Below are positions 38,595 through 46,090 of a stretch of 64,000 bases of DNA, in pieces; the stretch's first letter is position 1, and each line of letters starts with the position of its first letter. Under the pieces are notes generated by a model. That model worked only from the letters and a program-made list of their open reading frames with translations, was not told where the DNA came from and made no database searches. A program made the translations under genes and the position numbers. The stretch lies in the NCBI GenBank assembly GCA_016801885.1, contig CM028900.1, positions 6,231,501-6,295,500 on the forward strand, read 5' to 3'. The DNA is from Toxotes chatareus. Its lineage: Eukaryota; Chordata; Actinopteri; Toxotidae.

Positions 38595-41500
38595 TGTGAT
38601 TAGGTGTTTGTGTGAGGCGGCGTGTGGCCGAGCCCCATATACTCTAAAGCTATGATTGGGCCTGCACACATGCTTCACGCTAGCATGCTATCTGTGTTCT
38701 TCCTGTTTGAGTGTGATGGAGCAGTTCATTGTGACCTTTAGGTGGTAGGCCTGCAGCTTCATGATTAGAGGGTCACTGGCTCAGACCTGCTCCAGCTGTT
38801 CCCCTTCAATCCCTGTACAGTCCCGATCACAAATGGGAACAGTTTGATGACATCACCAGTCACAGAGAGGCCAGTGGGAAGCCTGCCCTGCCCCTTCCCC
38901 TCACCTCTGGGATAGTGCTAATGAGGCGTGCCCCGCCTAGCTCTCTCGCTCTCTCTACCTCTCTTCCTGTCTGTCTGTTTCCATCTGTTGTACTTCCATG
39001 GTCCTGCTCTGTTTCAGAGTCCTTGCTGGATCACCCTGTAGACCAGAGACACCCTACAGCTCCGCTGCTGCTGCAGCTCTCTAATGACTGGCGCACAGGA
39101 GACTGAAAACTCAGCCTGCAGCTCGGCCAGCGAGCAGGCCGACCAACCAGCTGGCTTCATGCTTTCTTGTCCCTCAGATCTCCTTAAAGCTGCGCAGTAG
39201 GAGGTTACCTTCACGCACTGTGATCTGAATAACAGACTCACATGCTCGCTGATTTATCGGCCAAATCTCTCCAACGGGAATGTTTTTTGATACAGGCTAA
39301 ATTTATTGGTTCATTGTGTGAAAGCAGCATGTCCCTCTTTATTGTCTAGGGGTGAAACATCACTTAGTGCTAGAGCTGAATAGTAATTAGTCACAGGGGA
39401 GAGTCCATAGTAAAAATGACATGACTTGTTTGGTATTGAATTAACACGAACAATGGCATGTGAAAGCAGGAGCATCAGCAAGCAAAGAACAAAAACAAAA
39501 AAAATGTTATCAGTATGAAAAAAATGACTGATGTGTTTATTCCAGGCCTGTTTTGTTTTGTTTAAAGTAGATCTCATAGTTAGATACAACAAGGCTATTG
39601 GGATAGTCATTAGAAATTCACAAACAAAATAATGATTGTACCATATTTATCAGATGTTGCTATTTATTGCGAGCAAGCTGTATTTTTTTTTTCATCCCAG
39701 TCTGGCAGTTCCACGGAGAGTAGGCCAAGCTGCTCTCCCCTCACATCTGCTTGTGTTCACCCTGTGTAGTGAATTCACTTTGCCATGATCGAAGGCGCTG
39801 CAAGGTTTTGAACTCCAACCACAGTTAAAAGACAATGCAGTTGCGGTTGCATGAGACTTTGAAAACTCAAATCTTTTTCTGTTTCTGAAGGGAGCACTGA
39901 CAAGAAGCAAGTCTCTCTTTCTTGGAGTTTTGTTTTTCCGCTAAAAATCAAAAGACGCAGCTTGCTTTATTTGCCCCTAATCAGCATGTAGCTGCTTTGG
40001 TGGTGGATTGCAGAGGTGTACACCATGCTCTTTTCCTGTATGGCGTTGTATGTCTTTCACAAAGGCATAAGATTTTTGTATTATGCAGCTTTCAAAAAAA
40101 AAAAAAAAGGAAAAAAGAGACAGCAAGTCTTGGAAAACGACCACAGTTTATTTTCACAAACCTATATCTTTATTTTGATGTTACCAAATATTTAAGCATT
40201 TGCTGCTCTATGATGTTGGCAAACCACTGTGCGTCATATGTTTGATATGCCCACATATTGTACCTTTTTTTATGACATGTCTTATAATGGATCCCACAAC
40301 TGTATATCTATAAAATATGAAAGCAGAAGCTGGGGCTGTGGGTGGAGACTGATTTGTAGTTGTTGCTGAATAAGATAACTAAAGACTAACTGAATCAGTT
40401 TTAGCATTTTTCTAATCATTTTGATAAAGTGATGGCATGTTAAACCAGATTTTTATCTCCCTGTGTTGAGCATGGCTTCACATGATGCAACTGATGCAAT
40501 CAGGATATCAGGATGCAGCAGATGCTGTTTTGGCCTCCTTCAAATTGTCTCCCTAACATGACTCATTTGACAAATAGTTTTATTAATAACCAGCTTCTCC
40601 TTCTCCTCCTCCTTCCCAGCTCGGTGTCACTGAAAAACATTAAGAACATCTTGTCTTGATAAATATAGAACTGCACAATGTCTTTAGCAATGCAGCTGGA
40701 CAGAGGAGTGAAGTCAGAAATTGGAGGTGCCCCCAGTTGATGTTCAAACCAGAAGAAGTCACAGCGAATGATTGAAACCATTTATCATAATGTTTGGATG
40801 CTCAGATATTAATGGTAACTGTGATCTGTGGTTAGTGTCAATAGTAAATTAATGTGGCATTAGGGTGGTTTTTAACTGTTTCTAGTTCAAAGTTGGGGTT
40901 AATTTTGAGAACCTACTTTCTAGTAAACACACAACTCTCACTGAAACATATCTAACGTGTGAGAGAGATGATTGGAGAGGGAGAGAATGAAAGAGAGAGA
41001 GAGAGAGAGAGAGTGAAGGCTTTTTGCTCCAGAGCTCCAACTACGCTGCACATTTTTCATTTCCCACCGAGTTGAAAAGATCAGGTAATTGAAAAGGAGA
41101 CAATCCAGCAGCCAAGGCTCCACAGATGCCAATGAAAAGCTTCAGAGATATTAGAGTATTACACTTTGGGCCCTGTCTTTGTATTTCTTTCACATGGGGC
41201 CTATGGAAAAAAATGGCTTTATAATGACAACACCTGAAAAGTGTTTTCCATCAGGCTCATGCATCATTGTCAGCGCGGGTGATGAAACCGTATTGTTTCT
41301 CTTTGGATGGGCGATGTCAGTGGAGAGACAGCAGGCTGCAGAGGGGGGGGGGGGTGAAAGGAGAGGAAGCAAGATATAGTATGTTCTCTAAATGCAAAGT
41401 ACATTGAAATGTAATAAAAATCAGATCTTCAACATCTTCTCACACACACCTCCCCAAATAGTCAGGAGTTTTATTACTTTTTGGAAATGTGCATTTTCTC

Positions 41501-41989
41501 TGACCAGTATCTGATTATTTATACTGCTGACTTGCTCTGGTGATCATATCAAATGTTGTGTCCTGCAGTGCAGTCCCCCGCAGAAATCTGCACAGTTAAA
41601 ATTCATTACCAAATAATGAATAACTCAAGAAACATGAATAAATCAAGTGTCAGATCTGAATACATGAAAAACTAAACAATAAGTGATGAGAGTAAGTCAA
41701 GAAGTGGATCATTTATATATGAGGTGAATAATAAGATGACTACACAATCCTTTAATCAGTGCATCGTGGGATATCTCATTTATCAGATTCCTTTGGAGTT
41801 TTTTTGTATGGACGAAGGTTAAATGCAAATGTAAACAAATGAAATGTGTTTGGCTGCGTGTGCATGCCTGAAGATTTAACATGCATGTCATAAAAGAATC
41901 CTTTATATTTTGGATGGATCTCATTTTTCCAAACTCACTGCCCTCCGTCAAGCCTTCTGAGTGAGATTTGTCTAAGTTGTCTTGTCTTA
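37946..41989. other. Gene-free stretch with microsatellites
   Basis: CA tract 38265-38298, AT run 38349-38364, GT run 38561-38598, A-rich run near 40094-40109, GA run 40992-41013, G12 at 41343-41354. Open frames overlapping them are repeat artefacts. No exons or transposons recognised. Confidence 0.5.
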
Positions 41990-41997
41990 GTTTTATG

Positions 41998-42578
41998 GGT
42001 AACACTTTAGAATTCATTCATTTTTCCTCCTCTGTCAGGGTCGCGGGGGAGCTGGAGCCTATCCCAGCTGACTATGAGCGAGAGGCGGGGTACACCCTGG
42101 ACTGGTCGCCAGTCAATCGCAGGGCTGACACACAAAGACAGACAACCACACACGGGCAATTTAGAGTAGCCAATTAACCTAACCCATGCATGTTTTTGGT
42201 ATTGCAAACCTGGAACCCTCTTGCTGTGAGGCGACAATGCTAAGCACTGCACCACCGTACCGGCCTACACTTTAGAATAACGATCCTTTATAAGACACTT
42301 ATAAGCTATTAGTAGATATTGAACTAATCCATTTATATGCATTTATAAATGGTTCTAAAACCATTTATAACTAAAGTTGTACAACATTTATATATGATTT
42401 AGACATTAAAATTGCTGTGTACATGATTTATTCATCATCAACTAATTTTCAATATGATCAACCTTAGTAAATTATTGGTGAAATAGTGTAGATGTGTTAA
42501 AAAACCCATTGCACCACCATTTATTTATTCCTGTTTAACAGGTGATTTATTAGGTATTCACAAAAAAAAATCTATAAA
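41998..42578 (+). repeat. Left terminal inverted repeat (interrupted by SINE)
   Basis: Outer bases 41998-42013, then the SINE, then 42267-42578, match the reverse complement of 45425-45877 in order. Shared blocks include AGAATAACGATCC, GCTATTAGTAGATATTGAAC, AACCATTTATAACTAAAG, TGTACAACATTTATATATG, ATGATTTAGACATTA, CATCAACTAATTTTCAATA, ATTATTGGTGAAATAGTG and CCACCATTTATTTATTC. The two arms differ by scattered substitutions and indels, so the element is not recent. Confidence 0.85.
42014..42266 (-). mobile_element. tRNA-headed SINE with 12-bp target duplication
   Basis: On the minus strand it begins GGTGGTGCAGTGCTTAGCA (pol III A-box-like) and GCCTCACAGCAAGAGGGTTCC (B-box side). It continues with the fish SINE body CTAAATTGCCC, CAGCCCTGCGAT, CCAGGGTGTACCCCGCC, CAGCTGGGATAGGCTCC. 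The tail is ATGAATGA-like. It is flanked by ACACTTTAGAAT at 42002-42013 and 42267-42278, the duplicated host site inside the inverted repeat. The middle segment usual in this family (TCTCCGGGTGCTCCGGTTTCC) is absent from this copy. Confidence 0.85.
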
Positions 42579-42872
42579 TGATTTGCAGATGTTATTATGT
42601 CCCTTAATCTAAAGTGAAGACTATTCATAATTTACACATCTGTTAATGTTTATAAATGATCTGTGGACCTTTTACTCACCTCTTAAGAACAATCTGGCTT
42701 TAATAAATAGATACCAAGCAATTACTAAATTGTCTTTTCATGTTGAAACAAATGATTTGTTAGACATTCATAAAACATCTATAAATCAGTTGCAGATGTT
42801 CTTATGTCCCTTAATCTAAAGTCAACCATATTCATCATTAACAAATATCTAATGTTTGCTAAAGATTTGTAG
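42572..42872. repeat. Tandem duplication in left subterminal region
   Basis: TCTATAAATGATTTGCAGATG...TTATGTCCCTTAATCTAAAG at about 42572-42615 recurs as TCTATAAATCAGTTGCAGATG...TTATGTCCCTTAATCTAAAG at about 42778-42821, with similar flanks, giving a period near 206 bp. The copies have diverged by scattered substitutions. Such subterminal repeats are common in long-TIR transposons. Confidence 0.75.
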
Positions 42873-43133
42873 CCATTTCCATCACATGTAATAAATGTAG
42901 ACAACTTTGTGAGCCATCCTTCTTTGTGACATCAAACAGTGACAGAATTAGGAGTACAGAGTATAAGAGTATAAAACATTTGATTAAAACAAACAGCAAC
43001 CAATGTGCTACCAAACAACATATAGCAATAACAATGAAGTGCTTTTTAACAGCCCTCACATTCAAAACACTGTTAATACAGATTAAAATTGTTTGTTCTA
43101 CCAACAGAGCCTCCTTTGCTTTGGTAAACTCCT

Positions 43134-43228
43134 CTATTTTTTGGATTGTGCATCATCTTTTTCCTCGGCCTGTGTGCGCAGTTTCCTGGCCGCCAGCACA
43201 GCGGTGGGAGACGGTGACATTGGGTTAC
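43134..43228 (-). CDS. Candidate cargo gene, exon 2 (minus strand)
   Basis: Acceptor TGCGTGGTTTCAG precedes base 43228. The exon completes a Gly codon from exon 1 and reads NPMSPSPTAVLAARKLRTQA, then a charged Lys/Glu/Asp end, to TAG at 43136-43134. The total coding length with exon 1 is 294 nt, a multiple of three. The composition (Ala/Lys/Arg/Glu-rich) is protein-like and unlike the AT-rich surroundings. The intron of 586 bp could hide a further exon. A minus-strand poly(A) signal was not seen close by; AATAAA on this strand occurs near 42520. Confidence 0.3.
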
Positions 43229-43814
43229 CTGAAACCACGCAGAAAGGACCAGTGGCAGCTAGTTAACCAAACGTGATAGTTACTACAACACTGTAATATA
43301 ACTTGGGGTGGGAATTGGCAAAATGTTATGGATATACAATTTTAATCATTATAATTTTAAAAAAGTTGTCCATGACAACGGGGTTATTGATAGAAAATGT
43401 AGCCGCTAGCTCGCTAGAGCGGTTTACTACCGATTCTCAACCTGAACTGATTCCGATTGATCACGCCAGCTTCAACAATTAATGCTATGCTTAATAGCAC
43501 AAGCACAAGTTCTTCAGTGCTTCATGTTACGATAGCTTATCCCCTTGCATCAATCTGCATTCACCATGTGGGACTAGCAAAACTATCCAAACCACACTGA
43601 CATGTCCTGCTGATAAAGTTGGCTAGACTAGCCGATATAGCTAACAGAGCTAACTAGCTAAAAACCGATTCGTGTTTGTGCTTGCTTGATTTGGCAGATT
43701 AGACAGTTTAGCAGATTCAGCCAGGTATAGTAAGTCAACAAATAATTTAACCAGCAAACGCGAATTTAGAACTGTGGACTTGTAACGTTACTGTATCAGT
43801 TACCTTAACGTTAC

Positions 43815-44013
43815 CTGCGCTGCTGCGGCCAGATCCTTCCCCGTCTTCCATAGTCGAAGGTCGCTTGGGACGCTTAGCTCTTGTTGTGTCATACATGTTC
43901 CAGCGCAGGGATCCGATTTGGACGCGTCTTTGCCATTCTCTTTTCAAAATAAGAGTTCCATCAGAACGTTTTGAACCACATTCAGATGGATTATTCAGTA
44001 CATGCTTTGCCAT
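43815..44013 (-). CDS. Candidate cargo gene, exon 1 (basic protein, minus strand)
   Basis: The frame opens at ATG (complement of 44011-44013) and runs 66 codons plus one base to a donor CAG|GTAACG at 43815/43814. It encodes a basic stretch with a KRPKRPS nuclear-localisation-like motif at about residues 50-56 and an acidic/Gly-Ser end. Spliced to the segment at 43134-43228 it keeps frame and gives a 97-residue product. TAACGTTA motifs of the kind frequent at fish promoters and first introns lie just inside the intron. I do not recognise the family. It may be a captured host first exon. No transcript evidence is available, and the second exon is inferred from splice signals and frame only. Confidence 0.35.
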
Positions 44014-44039
44014 TGCTGCGGCCAGCTCCAATTGTTAAT

Positions 44040-44205
44040 TTACTATTTTGCTCGGGAGGTGTGTGGTGCGCGCTCGGGAGGTGGGTGGTGTGCGTTCGAG
44101 CGCGCACGCGTGCGTGGAGGCGTGTCCGATATCCTGACGTCACTTGGCTCTACCTTTGGTCTTTGAAGTTGTCTATGATACGTCACCTGGGCAGCCTTAT
44201 AAATT
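44040..44205. promoter_or_regulatory. Divergent promoter of the transposon cargo genes
   Basis: This lies between the two cargo gene starts. It holds a tandem 22-bp repeat (44050-44071 and 44072-44093, GCTCGGGAGGTGtGTGGTG-type), a CG-alternating stretch at about 44098-44114, a perfect CRE TGACGTCA at 44135-44142, a second CRE-like TACGTCAC near 44179-44186, and a TATAAA at 44198-44203. The TATA box predicts a plus-strand start near 44225-44235. It is strikingly GC-rich next to the AT-rich transposon arms. Confidence 0.6.
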
Positions 44206-44359
44206 ACCTTTAAGCACAACACCAAGAATCTGGATGACTACACTGAACTAAGAGCAGGAAATATCCAAGATAACGAAAGAGCTGGAAGCAAGAATTGTAT
44301 CAGAAGAACACACAGACAGACCACAAACAATCGTGGAGAGGGAAAACAACTCCCAGATC

Positions 44360-44869
44360 ATGAAGGTCGCACCTCAAACAACCGACTGTGTCCATTCTCC
44401 TGACTCTGTTAATGAGTCAACAACCAAGGCAGAACATGAGAAGCAGCTCAGGCTGTTCGTTACTCTGCTGACAGTAAGAGTGCTGACCAAGTGCCACGCT
44501 CTGAAGAACCAAAGCCAAGAGCAGTGGGTCTCTCAAACCAAACGCCTGGTGAACCAGACAATGGAGGGACTCACTGTCACGGAGGGCTTCTGCCCTAATC
44601 AGAAGAATGTAAAGAAAGTCTGCAAGACTGTGTTAAAAGAACTGGACAAGAAATTCTGTGGTAGACGTACGCTGGAGTCCCTCATAATCTTACAAGAACC
44701 AGAGGTGGACAGTGCTGTAGCTGAAATTATGCAAGCCTGCATCAAAAGCTCCTCATTTCAGCTTTCAGCGAAAGCTGCGTCTCAGAATGAATATAAAATT
44801 GTGTTACGACTCATTGGCCTAACTCTGGCTGTAATGGCTGTGACCATCCTTAGCATTGCCTTCCTGTAA
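44360..44869 (+). CDS. Transposon cargo gene: putative tail-anchored protein of unknown function
   Basis: A 169-codon ORF from ATG at 44360 to TAA at 44867-44869. The frame is open upstream to 44333 but without an earlier ATG. The start lies about 130 bp below a TATA box, as expected for a short 5' UTR. The N-terminal ~25 residues are polar. Residues ~30-145 are mixed charged/hydrophobic, probably helical, with several Cys. The last ~23 residues (from about IVLRLIGLTLAVMAVTIL) form one membrane segment at the very C-terminus, the layout of a tail-anchored protein. I see no BH1/BH2 motif, zinc finger or enzyme signature and do not recognise the family. The ORF is intact inside an aged transposon, which suggests recent coding function or recent arrival. 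It is followed by a tandem duplicate of its 3' portion. Confidence 0.6.
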   Translation: MKVAPQTTDCVHSPDSVNESTTKAEHEKQLRLFVTLLTVRVLTKCHALKNQSQEQWVSQTKRLVNQTMEGLTVTEGFCPNQKNVKKVCKTVLKELDKKFCGRRTLESLIILQEPEVDSAVAEIMQACIKSSSFQLSAKAASQNEYKIVLRLIGLTLAVMAVTILSIAFL

Positions 44870-45197
44870 AGAAACAGTGTGATTTACGTGGGTTTTCTCC
44901 GGGTGCTCCGGTTTCCCCCACAATGACATGCATCACTTAAAAAAGTCCACTGTACTCTTACAGGAACCAGCTATGGACACTATCACTGAAATTATGCAAG
45001 CCCTCACCAAAAACTGCTCAATTCGGCTTGCAAAGAAAGATGCCTCCTGCAGTGACTATAAAACCATGTTCCGGCTCATCGGCCTAACTCTGGACGTACT
45101 GGCTGCGCTCATCCTCAGCTTTGCCTTCCTGTAAAGAAACTGTTAGTGTGATTTACGGGGGTTTTTCTCCGGGTGCTCCGGTTTCCCCCACAATGAC
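44687..45197 (+). repeat. Tandem duplication of gene 3' end plus SINE-derived segment
   Basis: Unit A (about 44687-44927) and unit B (about 44955-45197) both carry the C-terminal coding module, the stop codon in CTGTAAAGAAAC context, and a 3' UTR piece TTCTCCGGGTGCTCCGGTTT followed by CCCCCACAATGAC. That piece is the usual middle part of the tRNA-headed SINE family found at 42014-42266. Units are separated by about 27 bp and have diverged more in the coding part than in the 3' UTR piece. Confidence 0.8.
44928..45134 (+). CDS. Duplicated C-terminal module (alternative 3' exon or partial paralogue)
   Basis: A 68-codon frame whose residues 11-68 align with the last ~58 residues of the preceding ORF: LQEPAMDTITEIMQAL against LQEPEVDSAVAEIMQAC, and both end in a RLIGLTL...FAFL-type anchor. 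The frame is preserved despite many substitutions. Immediately before the homologous part is TACTCTTACAG|GAA, a good acceptor in phase 0. A donor-like ACA|GTAAGA at 44473/44474 in the main ORF is also phase 0, so it could serve as an alternative last exon. It could equally be a decaying partial duplicate. No RNA evidence. Confidence 0.4.
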   Translation: MHHLKKSTVLLQEPAMDTITEIMQALTKNCSIRLAKKDASCSDYKTMFRLIGLTLDVLAALILSFAFL

Positions 45198-45215
45198 CAT
45201 TTCAGATAAATTGTC

Positions 45216-45221
45216 AATAAA
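45216..45221 (+). terminator. Poly(A) signal AATAAA of the cargo gene
   Basis: AATAAA 82 bp after the second stop codon, with a TG/T-rich stretch (AAATGTTTTTAG) just downstream. It would end a transcript begun at the 44198 TATA box, giving an unspliced unit of about 1 kb wholly inside the transposon. Confidence 0.5.
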
Positions 45222-45424
45222 AATGATCAAATGTTTTTAGTCTTAAGTACTAATTCATAAGATAAGGCTTTACTGATAAGACTTTACTGAACTTGGAGGT
45301 TTAATTTTTGTGAGCCGTTAAAATGACTGGTTTGGCCAGTATATTGAGAGAGCTGACAGAAGGGAAAAAGCTTCCAAAAACACCACAAACCGATGAAATG
45401 GTCCAATGATTGTGTGGACCAATC

Positions 45425-45877
45425 CATTACGATTTTTTTTTATGATTACCTAACAAATCATCTGTTAAACATGAATAAATAAATGGTGGTACAGTGGGCT
45501 TTTTTTTTTTAAACACATCTACACTATTTCACCAATAATTTACTAATTAGTTTGATCATATTGAAAATTAGTTGATGATGAATAAATCATTTATAAACAA
45601 TTTGACACAGCATTTTTAATAATGTCTAAATCATATATAAATGTTGTACAGCTTTAGTTATAAATGGTTTTAGAATCATTTACAAATGTATATAAATGGT
45701 TTATTCAATAGTTCAATATCTAATAATAGCTTATAAATGTCTTGTAACTTATGTAACAAATGTTTTAATAATCATTTACAAATGTATATAAGTGTTTTGT
45801 TAATGGTTAACTATCTACTAATATCTACTGATAGCTTATAAAGGTCTTAAAAGGGATTGTTATTCTAAAGTGTTACC
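45425..45877 (-). repeat. Right terminal inverted repeat
   Basis: Inverse of the left arm. It contains an extra internal duplication: the block around ACAAATGTATATAA with AGCTTATAAATGTCTTGTAA/AGCTTATAAAGGTCTTAAAA occurs twice (about 45660-45760 and 45770-45860), which explains its greater length. Confidence 0.85.
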
Positions 45878-45894
45878 GTTTTATGATTTATAGG

Positions 45895-46090
45895 CTGGCA
45901 GTGTGTGAGCAGCACCGCACCTCCAAACAGCCAGATATACAATTATCCGCTGCTCTTGCCCTATATGAATGCCATTTCCCCAGCATCCCTCCTTAAAAGA
46001 GACACGGGCCATTTGTCTCCCTAGCTGCCTCCTCACCCAGGCCAGTAATAAGCCATCTGCTGGATCTGAACATGAAAGATTAAAATGATA
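45895..46090. promoter_or_regulatory. Candidate conserved noncoding element
   Basis: Complex sequence with ATATACAATTATCCGC, CCAGTAATAAGCC and GATTAAAATG directly beside the transposon. No simple repeat or protein-like frame. Weak, by appearance only. Confidence 0.2.

Larger units (their letters stand above)
41998..45877. mobile_element. Composite DNA transposon with gene cargo (hAT-type or MULE-like)
   Basis: The element starts GGTAACACTTTAG (41998-42010) and ends CTAAAGTGTTACC (45865-45877), exact inverted complements. It is flanked by identical 8-bp target duplications GTTTTATG at 41990-41997 and 45878-45885. Long AT-rich inverted repeats (about 0.3 kb left without the SINE, about 0.45 kb right) bound about 2.3 kb of unique DNA holding a plus-strand gene and a candidate divergent minus-strand gene. 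No transposase similarity was found, so it is probably non-autonomous. An 8-bp duplication fits the hAT superfamily. The GG...CC ends are not the usual hAT ends, and long inverted repeats with gene cargo resemble MULE elements, so the superfamily is left open. Confidence 0.85.

Noticed and set aside
14014..44031. Start of the minus cargo frame at 44031
   Set aside because: The codon at 44031-44029 is TTG. The first ATG is at 44013, used for exon 1. (Only the 44014-44031 part of this span is meant.)
44333..44359. Upstream extension of the cargo ORF
   Set aside because: It would start at a GTG codon. The first ATG in frame is at 44360, so that start was used.
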